DNA of 64,000 nt. It comes from Saururus chinensis (Eukaryota > Streptophyta > Magnoliopsida > Piperales > Saururaceae). Below the pieces are notes generated by a model, which was given only the letters and a program-made list of their open reading frames with translations, was not told the origin of the DNA and ran no database searches. Of the stretch, positions 33,640 through 44,513 are shown one piece after another. Location: the NCBI GenBank assembly GCA_035235625.1, contig CP141142.1, positions 45,673,644 through 45,737,643 of the forward strand, given 5' to 3'. The translations under genes were made by a program, and so were the position numbers. Numbering within the stretch: position 1 is the stretch's first letter; each line of letters begins with the position of its first letter.

Positions 33640-34335
33640 CTGCATTAAAAAAAATGAAACAAAGAGAAACATTTATTCATGAAATAGTCTTGTGTATGAA
33701 TAGCTACGCCTCTATTCTTTTTTATCATTTCGTTTTAGATCGATGGTTGTTTATGGTGACTGAACAATTAATGTGATTGTAATGTATATTTTTTTTAAAA
33801 GAAGAACATTGTAATTCATATCTTGTTTTTTAAGGATTGGACCCAATTAAAGAACGCAAGGTATATCTTAGAATCATGAATACCCTTCGTCACTACAACC
33901 GGGATCTATGAGAACCCAAACTGGGATCTACGAGATGCTTTTCGTTGTTTATTGTTGTGCATGCGTTTGTAAACAAACATTTTTACTTGCACGCCAAATG
34001 GAAAATAGTGAAAAAATTTGCACGGACGTGCAATAGAAAGAAGCACGTACAATAAAAACGAAAAAATCAACTAAAAAGAAGTTTAGAGTTATAGAACAAG
34101 GTGCCCACAAATAAGTGGATGAATGGTAAGAGCTTACGCATGAGCTCGGTTTGTGCATTTCGTAGCAACATGGTCCGAAATAGATTGACAAAGCATAAGA
34201 ATGAGAAAAAAAATGAGTTGCAGGCCTTATTACCCACATAAAGAACGAATCTATCGTGATAAATCATAAAAAGGATCCCCAGTCGATCTACAGCTAAAAG
34301 AACTTCTTCTTCTTCTGCTACAAGAACTACGTTAC
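33640..34335 (-). other. 5'UTR intron of DC1 copy A, with non-coding exon 1 and weak TATA upstream
   Basis: On the minus strand a leader exon ends CTTCAG before GTAACG (donor at 34335) and the acceptor TGCAG ends at 33640, six bases before the ATG. Copies C (donor 60213) and D (donor 63389) have the same boundaries, which supports the structure. A TATATTTG at about 34417-34423 may be the TATA box. Confidence 0.75.
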
Positions 34336-34937
34336 CTGAAGCTGAAGGCAATGATTGCCCTTCCACAGTTCGACTTCTATGTTTCTATTGAAAGCGGAGA
34401 AGAAAGAGGGTAAGCAAATATAGGGTGCGAAGGGAGCAGATCCAGTACCCAACCAATTACAACTCATCCAGCTGAAGCTGAGACTGACCTAGATTTAATT
34501 TACCCTAGAAAATTCTTACGAAAGTTCCTTCACTGTGTCATATGACTCGTATTGCTGAATTGGTCTCTCTCAGGAAAGTTCCTTTACTGTGTCATATGAC
34601 TCGTATTGCTGAATTGGTCGACCATGTATTTATTAGATGGATGGAAAAAATGGGACCATGAATATAGCACGAGTCATGACGCGTATGAAGTGGACAGAGA
34701 AAACAAGAAAACGACCCAGCTACCACATGACTTGGAGTCATGCCTGCAACAAATCATTTGGAGTCCAATGAGATGGAAGAGTGCTGGGTCCTTCTTCCTA
34801 CCCAAGAAGCAAGTAAAAAGATGATGCGTCCAGTCTTAATCAGAAGCCATGACTTCTTAATTATAACGGGCTCGGCTAACAATTTTAAGTTGAATATGAC
34901 CTCTTAATTTTTTTTTTCTCATTTCATAAATAGTTTT

Positions 34938-35447
34938 ATTCATACCCTAGTTTTTTACTATGTCTTTCAAAGTTTTTGTACTTCATTCCCCCGTATTTCT
35001 CCCCTTATTTTGCACATACTTTCCCTATTATATTAAACCTCACCCCTTTTCTTTTCGGCAAGAACTTTAGCTACTTTAACTCCGGGGATAGTTATGGTGG
35101 CAAAACTTGGCTATAGAAGTTGGATCTGGCATGTGGCGGCTAGTCTGGCGCACAGGCCAGATCTAGCACATGCAGCCAACCAACTTGGCCTGCATGCTAG
35201 ACCACAATTGGATCTGGCCACGTAAGATAGGTCCGGCCTGCGCGGTACTGACCGGCCAATTCTAGTGCACAGTAGGCCGAATCTAGCCTGCCATGACCTG
35301 CGGCCACCAAACTCCCACCAGAGAAGAAGGGGAAAGTGGGGTAATTTTATTTTACTTTTTAAATGTGGGAGATAAGTGAGAGATTTTAATAAATGGGGTT
35401 TGGGTAACGAAGAAATAGGGGACACATAAAAAAACTAAGGTATGAAT
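34938..35447. mobile_element. Terminal-inverted-repeat element in unit A
   Basis: The ends ATTCATACCCTAGTTTTTTA and (complement) ATTCATACCTTAGTTTTTTA are near-identical and inverted, and similarity continues inwards for tens of bases (TTTCCC / CACTTATC-type tracts). The centre (35110-35300) is GC-rich, with repeated GGCCAGATCTGGCC-like words. Related copies lie at 44514-45071 and 60728-62050, so insertion came before the tandem duplication. A clear target duplication was not found; MULE-like or other DNA element. Confidence 0.6.
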
Positions 35448-36174
35448 AGCCATGTTCTTTTTTAAATATTTTTATTTTAAAAATAACCTTAGTTGCTATG
35501 AAAATGATTCTGTGGGAGATATATACTTTGGAGTATGCACAAAGTAGTAGTTATTCACGCATAGGCTTATTTTGTAATTTCAAAAAAATGGAAAAGCCTT
35601 CGTTCCTATAGATATTGAAACTCATACACCCTATTTCTCTATACCATAGGCCTCACCACTTATGATAGTATAATTCCCAGGCGGGACCGATTTTTCCTAT
35701 CAAATCAAATGTGGCATAAGGCCTGTAGTATAGAGAAATATGGTGTAAGAATATTATTTTTCTTCCTATAATGGCCTTCTCACCCTCCGATTCCAATAAG
35801 GCTGGCTCCTTGTTGTTTCATACTTCGACTCCCATTGTCTTGTACTTTTTGCACGATGTTCATGAACTACTCTCCCCCTTCTCCATATACTACCTTCTCC
35901 TTTATGAGTTGCCACTTATCTTTCTTCTCTTTTGTTCCTCTTGCTTCTTCCTAATTTAAATTGTAATTAATGAGGTCTAAATTGCAAGGGGTTGATGGGT
36001 TGAAAATTGCAATGACATAACATTTCTAAATTGCGGGTATTTGAAATTGTGATGGAAGCATAAAATACGAGAATCAATTTTGATGGTCTTGCTGAAGTAC
36101 AAGTTAAGGTCCACATGTCACCTCTCAAGTGAAATGGGTTAATGAGACAAATTTAATAGTGTCAAAATAGGTAA
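35448..36174. other. Unit A intergenic, shared with units B and C
   Basis: No gene. This block matches 45072-45790 and 62051-62612 closely, including a T-rich stretch CCTTCTCCTTTATGAGTTGCC. Confidence 0.7.
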
Positions 36175-36179
36175 AAATG

Positions 36180-38077
36180 TGTAACTATCAGACCCGAGCC
36201 GGGTCCACAAAATTACTAATAGAAATTTTTTTTTCCTTTAGCTAGGAATCATCGTCTTTGTGCGAGAGGTACAACATTCGTCTTCGCACTGCGGAGCTTC
36301 AAGTTTTCTCATATGTAGACTTAGGTTGTAACAAACATATACACACAACAAAGCTTCATAGTTCATCGCGTGTAAAACAAAATAAAACATATAATTGATT
36401 TGGATCGGGCTAACGTGGCCTTACCGTTGCTTGCCTACATACATATTAGATATTATTCCAACACGATCAGATCCGAACATAGTTCTGCCTAATGGCTAAT
36501 ACATACATCAGATATCAGAAAATCATATATGTTAAAATAGGTATATACTGATATGTAATCGGAGTTATACAAAAACTTATCATATATCGGAGTCCAGCGG
36601 AAGTTAATAAGTTAATAAAAACATGCATCTCGCTCTACCACAAAGTGGGATCAAAACCACATACACACGTCTCTCTCTATCATTGAGCCGAGATCAAACA
36701 CATACACACACCACACGTCTTGCTCTACCCTAGAGCAAGACGGAACATAATCATGTCACATCCAAGCATAGCAGGTTAGAGCACAAAGGATCATGGCATA
36801 ACACACATTCTAATTTAGCACATGCAACTCTATAACTTAATGGGATGTCAAAAATACTTACTCCCCTCATGTCTTGTAAGGTAATGGTATTCGGAGTTGT
36901 TCGTTACTTCTTAGCATCCTCTCCTTAGGATCCAAAGGCAGTAGACGGAGCTTCTTCTAGCCTCCATACGTTCCTCGTCTTGCACTGAAAGATTACGTAC
37001 AAATGTTTTCCTTGCCGGAGACTCTCGTTTTCTGCGCCAATAGGCGGCAGACATAACCTCCCCTACTCTGGATTGCTTCTTTGGTTGTGGCCCAGCGACT
37101 TCAGACAGACTCCTAGCCCCTTTTTCTTACTTCGATGCTTGAGGATGATAGACAAGTCCTTTCCTTGTCTTAGGGCATTTTCTCCTCATACGAATCACCA
37201 ACTCAAAAAATGAACCCTTCCATTATGAAGAGCATACTTGATTTAGTCAAGAACGCCTCTTGGATGGACTAAATCAGAGCTAGGATGCTCAAAAACAGAA
37301 AAAAAGAAGATTGTTGGTGCTCGAGGACAATGGGCAGGACCTCTCATTCTCTTAGGGTATTTCCTCTTCATACGGTCTCCAACTCAAAGAAATAACCACA
37401 CCATTGCATAGAGCACGCTTGATTTACTTAAAAACGCCTCTTGAACGACCTTAATCGGACTTGGAACGGTTAGAAACGGGGGAAACGAAGTTCTGCCTGA
37501 AAAATTGGCAAAAGAGGGCTATTTATTGCCCTCAGTCGCCCGAAACAGCGGTGTCGCTGATTCGGGGGCGGCCCCTGCCGTAACGTGCGGTGCGGGTAGC
37601 ACTTGTGTTACCACGGTGCAGTGTGTGATGCCGCTTGTAGTTTCATAGACGCGTGTTGCACCGTGCTGGCTGTGTGTTGCGGTGCGCCAGTCGCATGCCG
37701 CACACCGCTTTTTCTTTTCTTTTATATATTTTTTTCTTCTTTCTTCAAACACGCGTATCTCCCTACCTCGGATTCGGATTCATGCGTTCTTGGTACCATT
37801 GGACTCGTATCGACAAGCCCTTCGACATTAACCTACTTAAGGCAATAAATTGTGCTCTTTCCAAGTAGGTCCCTCCTATTTTCTATAATTTTTGAAGGTC
37901 GTAACTTTCGGTCCCGACCTCCGTTTCACCCGTTCTTTGATTTATTACACTCGTTTCTTTGAGCACTACTCAAATACAAAGGTTTCAACCCTTGAAATAG
38001 TTTATAATTTATTACAAAAATTATTAATTACCTTTAACCCCATTAGTTAGACGTAATCAGAAAAACAAAATATTACA
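36180..38077 (-). mobile_element. Solo gypsy-type LTR, 1898 bp
   Basis: It begins TGTAACTATC and ends ATATTACA on the plus strand. The 5-bp target duplication AAATG is exact at 36175-36179 and 38078-38082. Unit B (about 45789) lacks it, giving an empty site. Orientation is taken as minus because GTTCTTGGTACC..TGGACTCGTATCGAC (37785-37825) is the reverse complement of a block in the 5' LTR of the first element (about 678-720). A CpG-rich block (37540-37710) lies in the corresponding promoter position. No internal region, primer site or polypurine tract flanks it, so it is the product of LTR-LTR recombination. Confidence 0.88.
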
Positions 38078-38080
38078 AAA

Positions 38081-38082
<2 letters not shown>

Positions 38083-38145
<63 letters not shown>
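38083..38145. repeat. AT microsatellite
   Basis: Pure (AT)n directly beside the solo LTR; a second (TA)n lies at 38352-38379. The corresponding place in unit B has a short (GT)n at about 46037-46052. Confidence 0.95.
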
Positions 38146-38150
<5 letters not shown>

Positions 38151-38160
38151 ACCTTGTATA

Positions 38161-38345
38161 TATGAGTCCCGTTTATATAAGCCAGGGCTCCATGGGCTGT
38201 TGGATTTACATCTAGCAGATCATAATTTTTATGGGTAATACTCATGGGTTTAAACCCATGAATATTATGGGCCGCCAGATATAAATCCGACGGCCCATAG
38301 AGTCTGGGCTCACATAAGCATATATGAGCCTAGGCTCATATAAAC
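38161..38345. repeat. Foldback element with central palindrome (unit A)
   Basis: The arms around CCATGGGCTGTTGGATTT and AAATCCGACGGCCCATAG are complementary. The exact 20-bp palindrome TCATGGGTTTAAACCCATGA (38242-38261) sits between them. The related element at 45829-46031 in unit B has similar GGCCGT(T/C)(G/A)GAT arms but a different, more GC-rich outer stem. Confidence 0.7.
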
Positions 38346-38347
38346 TT

Positions 38348-38382
<35 letters not shown>

Positions 38383-38384
38383 GG

Positions 38385-38605
38385 AAGAGTCATGCTCCCT
38401 TCTGACGCGAGCCCAATATGAGAAACACATGTGAGCCCTTGATATTTGAGATCAACGGCGCATATGCTAGCGCATGTTAACACCATTACTGCTAGCGCTA
38501 ATGTGCGCTAGTATATGTGTTGTCGATCTCATTGATAAAAAGGTTTTTATGTATTCCTTACTATGGGCTTATTGTTAAAGTGGAATATTAAAAACTCCTA
38601 CATAT
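38385..38605. mobile_element. Short foldback MITE, family 1 copy (unit A, first)
   Basis: The ends carry AGCCCAATATGAG-type sequence and its complement (CTATGGGCTTATTGTTAAAG). Inner arms GATCAACGGCGCATATGCTAGCGC and CTAGTATATGTGTTGTCGATC also pair. Members of the same family are at 40430-40615, 46064-46270 and 56780-56985. Confidence 0.65.
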
Positions 38606-38663
38606 ATGAGGTACCTGCATTGAATAAAGGGTCTTATAATTTTAAGGAGATGGTACGTACTTA

Positions 38664-39321
38664 GGCGTAGTTTGGATGACACTTTGTGTCTTCTGGAAAG
38701 CTGCTTTTAGTTGAAATTACTTTTAAAAAATAAAGCAAAAGTGAGTTATGTTTGAATAAGTTCTCAAAATCTTGTATGGGTAGCCATTATATTATATATC
38801 CCCTCCGTTATAAAAAATATCTACTTTGTCCTCAAATAATTAGAGGAAAAATGTCGGGTAGACAAGGGTGGTTATTAATAACATATGAGGGTGGTCATGG
38901 TGGGAAGAGTGTGTTACTGAAGAGGAGATAATGAAAGGGAGTTAACACAGGAGAGAAGAAAAAAATTGTGCAAAAAAGTCAAGTTGGGAGGAGAAGGTGG
39001 AAGGGGGTTTCATTGGATAGGAAAATACGCGTATGCAAAAAGGAAAAATGTAAAATAATATTATAGCAAGAGAGATGAGAAGGGTAAAAATATTAACTCG
39101 TGATATTTTTGCATTTTTTTATACGTTTTTAGCCTAACCCCCCTTAAGAGGAGAATTAGGTAGAAAGAGGTCAAAAAGTAAAAATGAATTAAATATAGGG
39201 ATAAAATCATTTTTGAAACAAAATGAGGCTTTTAGTTTAAATTACCTAACTAAACAAAATTTATATGTAAATCAATAAAAAAAGATTAAAAATAATTATA
39301 TAGCATCATCTAAATGAATCT
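38664..39321. mobile_element. PIF/Harbinger (Tourist-like) non-autonomous element, unit A copy
   Basis: The left end GGCGTAGTTTGGATGACAC is flanked by TTA (38661-38663), and the right end (complement) resembles AGATTCATTTAGATGATGC, flanked by TTA (39322-39324). It is orthologous in position to 46337-47063 in unit B, so it inserted before the duplication; this copy's ends are more decayed. Confidence 0.7.
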
Positions 39322-39943
39322 TTAATTGGGCTAGCTTTCTCTTCTCTTTTCTTTCCAAAAAATTGTTTAAGTTTGATGGAGGAAAAGGTTCATTTTTGTC
39401 TCCATCAACGCGGCTGAAATAAAAGCCTACACTAGATAGCCAAATAGATGCCTCTCGTGCACGCTTTGCATAGTGCATGCATTTGATCCAAAGGACAATG
39501 AAGATATAGTACGCAAGAAAACGACCTATCAGCGTATAAAAATGAAGAAGAAAAAGACTTAGCACATATGGAGTTTAAGATGGGGTCAACCCTTTAAATA
39601 ATTATAAAAATATGCTATTGATCAAATGGAAACATTGGTGATTTGGTATGGATGACGTTATGTTTTTTGTTGATATAATATTTTTTTTGGAAGAACAATG
39701 CATTGATTGCTCGGTGACCTCAAATTCAAATCCATTGGTGAAGTTCTTCATGACCTCGATCGACAGTGAACACATAAGTACGCAAAATTTATACACAAAT
39801 TATAATTTTTTGTAATTTTTGTATTCCACCATGTACCTTGTCAATCTGGAGTTACCAACGGCTGGATGGCTAGTAAAGCTTCACCCATTGATTTGAGTTC
39901 CTTAACTATTAATAATAGATGTGGGCTAAAAGTTCTAAGTTTA

Positions 39944-40142
39944 GCATTCCCTCTATCCTATACTAATTGTCTATATTTAAAAATATAATATTTAAGTAAA
40001 CTAATTTATTAAAATTGTATATAATTTATTAACTCTTTTTACTCCATCCACTTGTTGCTATGAGAGAAAAACATTAAGTAGGACTATTAATATGGGACAA
40101 ATTTTGTACCAAATTCAATCAATTAATATGAGATGGAGGGAG
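39944..40142. mobile_element. Stowaway-like MITE
   Basis: Inverted ends of the CTCCCTCCATCTCA type (left CATTCCCTCTATCC, right complement ACTCCCTCCATCTC), with TA on both sides (39942-39943, 40143-40144), are typical of Stowaway MITEs related to Tc1/mariner. The homology between units A and B resumes exactly at its right edge (40142 = 56500). Confidence 0.75.
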
Positions 40143-40429
40143 TATTACCTTGTGGTTTATTTGTAATTTTTCAAGCTATTCATGGGCCATATTCTGCATG
40201 ATGAGCAAGGTTTGGAATTGAAACACATACCCTTTTTAATCATGTTATTTTAAAAAGGGAGGATTTAAAAAAGTCAATTACATTTTAAGAAAAGCTTTCA
40301 AGAACTCACTGTGTGTCTAACAATAAGGCTACTTTTAGCCTACATTGCATGAGCAAGCCCTGCAATCAATCGGAGCATCATGTGATCATCATAGGCTACA
40401 AGTGGGAAGCATTTTTAATGCTCCACTCT

Positions 40430-40615
40430 AACAATAAGCCCAACATAAGGGATACTTGAGAGCCTTTCATCTGTGAGATCAATGACGCATATACTAGTGC
40501 ACTTTAGTGCCAATACTACTAGTGCTAATGTGCACTAATGTGTGCACCATCGATCTTAAATATTAAGTATTTCCATGTGTTCCTTACACTAGGCTCATTG
40601 TAAAAGTAGAGCATG
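40430..40615. mobile_element. Short foldback MITE, family 1 copy (unit A, second)
   Basis: The ends AACAATAAGCCCAACATAAGG and (complement) ACAATGAGCCTAGTGTAAGG are inverted; inner ACTAGTGCACTTTAGTGC and GTGCTAATGTGCACTAATG also pair. Its orthologue lies at 56780-56985. Confidence 0.65.
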
Positions 40616-41356
40616 AAAACCTCTTCCCTATAAGTGGCCCAAACACTACTCTAAATATAAGGCTTTTTTGGGTCAATACCGCCTTTTGGATTGCTCTCAT
40701 GGGCCGAGTTCCCCATCCCCAACGTTTTCACTAACACAATGATTCTTCACTACAATACTTGCAAGGAAAAAAAACTACCATAGATGAGTGAAAGTGATCT
40801 CTCTTCGTCATGTAGTTCATGTAAGAGGTTGTCATGTATGAGGTACATCTTTTGAAGACAACATTTGTCCAATTGAATGGGAGGAAGCAATGATGTAAAA
40901 TACTTTCACCATTCCCATGTGAATTGTCCACATTTGAAAACAGTGGGATATTTAAGGAAATTAATTTATTAACCTTTTTATTTTATCTATTTATTACTAT
41001 GAGAAATTTATCTGAAATAAGATATTAATAAGGAATAAGTTTTTTCAAAACAAAACAATAAGGTATTGTTTGACAACACCTTTGAAGTTGAATAAAATGA
41101 CATTTAGCTTCAAATGCCTTTGTACATAACTGAGTCATTAACACACTTAGAAAACTCTGAGGGGCCATCATGAGGATTATTTTAACCATTTGTATAGAAT
41201 GGTTGAGGAGCTTTTTCAATCACAAAGGTAATTTGTGACTTTTTAACACAATTTTAAATTTTGAGGTCATTTGTTCTTTAAATTTTGAGGGAAATAATTA
41301 ATGTAGGTAATTATTGAACAAGAATCATTTACCAAATTTATTCTAAATGAGATTAA

Positions 41357-41902
41357 GGAGCTATTTGGGTATTGAATTGTGAAAAGATTCAGTCGATTCA
41401 GCACTGAATTTTTAGAATCTTGTTTGTATACAGAAGTTGCGCTGAATTAAAAATTCAATACTGAAGTTAGATTCAGGCTGTTTTAAGTCTAAATCGGCCT
41501 GAATCACTGAATCACCTCATGAGGTGATTCGGTCGATTCGGTCTCCTAATCACTGTTTTAAAAATGATAGATTCTATATTTTTCAATGGTTATCGTTCAT
41601 ATCGATTTAGCCTCGATAAATGTGCAATATAGGTAGGGCCCACTTTAAAAATTTAAAATTACCTGCCTTTGTGGGATCTTGTTTGATAAAGCTTGAATTT
41701 AGAAGTGTAATGGTACGGAGAACGTGCATATTCGAGTTTGAGAGAGAGAGAGAGAGTTATATTAGTTTAAAGTTTTAAAATTGGGTTTGACGCGACATCT
41801 GAATTTATTCTAACAAATTCTCTTCCCAAACATAATTTAGATTTAGCAGTGAATATTTTGAATTAATTCGCTACTGAATTAATTCAGTACCCAAACGACC
41901 CC
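41357..41902. mobile_element. Tourist-like MITE, 546 bp, with empty site in unit B
   Basis: The ends GGAGCTATTTGGGTATTGAATT and (complement) GGGGTCGTTTGGGTACTGAATT are inverted repeats. TAA is duplicated at 41354-41356 and 41903-41905, as expected of PIF/Harbinger elements. The paralogous position at about 57707-57725 reads GATTAAGGGGCACGTG with no insert, which shows the exact boundaries. Confidence 0.92.
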
Positions 41903-42012
41903 TAAGGGGCACGTGAACAAAAGTAGGCTACAAATAAGAGGGAAAGCAATTCCCAAACAACACCTTATATGGGATGGAGGGAGTAACACTCTTAAGAGAA
42001 ATATTACCAGGT

Positions 42013-42704
42013 GGATTCAGTCGATTCAGCCTCAATTCAGCATTGAATTTTTAGAATCCTATTTGTGTAAAGAAGCTGCACTAAATTAAAAATTCAGTAC
42101 TCAAGTTAGATTTAGGCTGTTTCAAGCCTGAATCTGCGAGGTGATTCAGTCCCCTAATCACCGTTTTAAAAATTACATATTCTATATTTTTCAATGGTTA
42201 TCGTTCATATCGATTTAAGCCTCATTGAATTTTTAGAATCCTATTTGTGTAAAGAAGCTGCACTAAATTAAAAATTCAGTACTCAAGTTAGATTTAGGCT
42301 GTTTCAAGCCTGAATCGGCGAGGTGATTCAGTCCCCTAATCACCGTTTTAAAAATTACATATTCTATATTTTTCAATGGTTATCGTTCATATCGATTTAA
42401 GCCTCAACAAATGTGCCATATAGGTAGGGCTCACTTTAAAAATTCAAAATTACCTTCCCTTGTGGGATCTTATTTAATAGAGCTCGAATTTAGAAGTATA
42501 ATAGTATGAAAAATGGGCATATCCAAGTTCGAAAGAGAGAGTTATATTAGTTTAAAGTTTTAAAATTGAGTTTGACACGATATATAGATTTATTCTAACA
42601 AATTCTCTTACCAAACGTAATTCACTTTCAGCGGTAAATTTTTTTAATTAATTCACTACTAAATTAATCCGCTGATAAATTAATTTATTAGCCAAATGAC
42701 CCCT
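42013..42704. mobile_element. Second, rearranged copy of the same Tourist-like MITE with a 182-bp internal duplication
   Basis: Sequence from 42013 repeats the body of the MITE at 41357-41902, but the left end is lost. The right end keeps GCCAAATGACCCC followed by TAA. Positions 42041-42222 and 42223-42404 are near-identical tandem copies. The paralogous site near 57820-57840 lacks it and shows about a dozen bases that are missing here, so the insertion came with a local deletion. Confidence 0.8.
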
Positions 42705-43086
42705 AACACGAGGACTTGGCATGTTCAAAACATAAGTCAATGCACATATAACACAATGCACATGTACACAACTCCTCGTTAAGTTGAACTAAAAATATGG
42801 TTTGTGTTTGCATCCACCTCAGATACAAAAATTATCTATTCTACATAAAAATGGATGCATATGCAAATGGACATGTGCGAGCATGTGCAGGTAATGAAGA
42901 CTTATGGCTAGCTAAAAACGGATGGATTTTCCGATCTTATATTGTACCTTAGTATAGTACTCATAAACTCTTTTGTTAAAAGGAAAAAACTATTTAAATT
43001 AATAGTCCCTCCATCTCACATTAATAATTTAACAAAATAATTCACATTACCTGAATTATGTGCAGGTAATGAGGACTTATGGCCAT
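42705..43086. other. Unit junction A/B, duplicated short segment
   Basis: No gene. GTGCAGGTAATGARGACTTA occurs at about 42887 and again at about 43060. The second occurrence runs directly into the truncated 3' part of DC1 copy B, marking a rearrangement joint. Confidence 0.7.
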
Positions 43087-44139
43087 TCATTCCCATAGCT
43101 GGGTGGGCCGGGGATGCCCAAAAATTAGTCCCACAAAGGAGGTGGGCCTGCTTGAGGAGTGATGCAGATGTTTCCATTAGGTGGCGGTCCCTGTCCCTGC
43201 TGGTTTGGCCATTGATTCGGGTGGGCCAGGATGGGATGCCCAATAATTAGTCCCACACGGAGGTGGGCCTCCTTGAGGAGGGAAGTAAAAATTTCCATTA
43301 AGTGGTGGCCACTGTCCCTGCTGGTTTGGCCATTGATTCCCATAGCTGGGTGGGCCAGGATGGGATGCCCAATAATTAGTCCCACAAGGAGGTGGGCCTA
43401 GATGAGGGGTAGAGAAGTTTCCATTGGGTGGTGGGTAGTACTGATTTGGCCAATGATTCCCATAGCTCGGTTGACCTGGAGGACGATGCCAATGGCTCCC
43501 CTGATTGGGGGGAGGGAGTGGAACCTGTTGTGGGGCCCATTTATAAGCAGCATGTGGGCCTTGCGGAGGTGGGGCCCAACAGTCCCGAGATATTGGTGGG
43601 CCTTGTGGATGTGCGCAGGCTGGAAGGCCCAAAGACCTCGTCTGTGGAGTGCTCTTTTCTGGCTCGGAACGATCGAAGGACATGGTGTCGACAAGGTTCA
43701 TGGCGTGCCCTTGTTCATACAGAACGCACCAAACGTGTGCGTAGCCGTGTGTGGCCTCGAAGCAGTATGCCCACCTCCCGTCAAAGGGACTGGTGCACAT
43801 GACACAGTTGCCGGAGTCACGCCCTACCTCTTTGAGCAGAACCATCTTCAGCTCCTTGACAGATACAGGCAATGTTGCACAGCATGAATGGAAGTAAAGA
43901 CCACGACTGGGGTTGCAGTAACCAAATCGCCGGATTTTGTTCCCGCAGGCTCCGCAGCTCTTTCCCTGGTTACCGACGGCAGCTGCGACGTTGACGTGTA
44001 GAAGATCGGTGTCCGGGTAGAAAGGGTAGCTCGGGCCATGCCCTGCTTCCTTGCATGCTTCACAATTGTATGCTTCTATATGCTTATTCCACTGCAGAGG
44101 GTGGTCGTCGAGATCCTTCTTTGTCACGGTTTCACTCAT
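43087..44139 (-). pseudogene. DC1-domain gene, array copy B (pseudogene)
   Basis: It starts at the same MSETV codon as A and C. It lacks about 69 bp in the first finger, removing residues equivalent to C40, C43, H48 and C51 of copy A. Fingers two and three remain. In the P/G-rich tail an 8-bp deletion (CCATAGCT missing near 43218) shifts the frame, giving a premature stop at 43177. The remaining tail continues in other frames to about 43087, where the sequence switches to intergenic DNA, so the conserved C-terminus is gone. Upstream, homology stops near 44514, so the promoter and non-coding exon are also deleted. Three independent lesions and a missing promoter make expression of a working protein very unlikely. 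Confidence 0.9.
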
Positions 44140-44513
44140 GGTTCCCTGTATTGAAAAAAGGAAACAAAGAGAAACATGTATTCATGAAATAGTCTTCTGT
44201 ATGAATAGCTACGCCTCTATTCTTTTTTATCATTTCGTTTTAGATCGATGGTTGTTTATGGTGACTGAACAATTAATGTGATTGTAATGTATATTTTTTT
44301 TAAAAGAAGAACATTGTAATTCATATCTTGTCTTGTTTGTTGGTGATTGGACCCAATATGAACATGAGTTAATGTTTTATGGTTCTTGCATCTCCAGCTT
44401 ATATGATAAATGAAACAGCTTACATTGAACACAAACTCGGATCTACTATAAACCCACAAGTGAAGTGGCAAGCACTTTGGATGGTTCTTGTTGTTCATAG
44501 ATTGTGCATGCAT

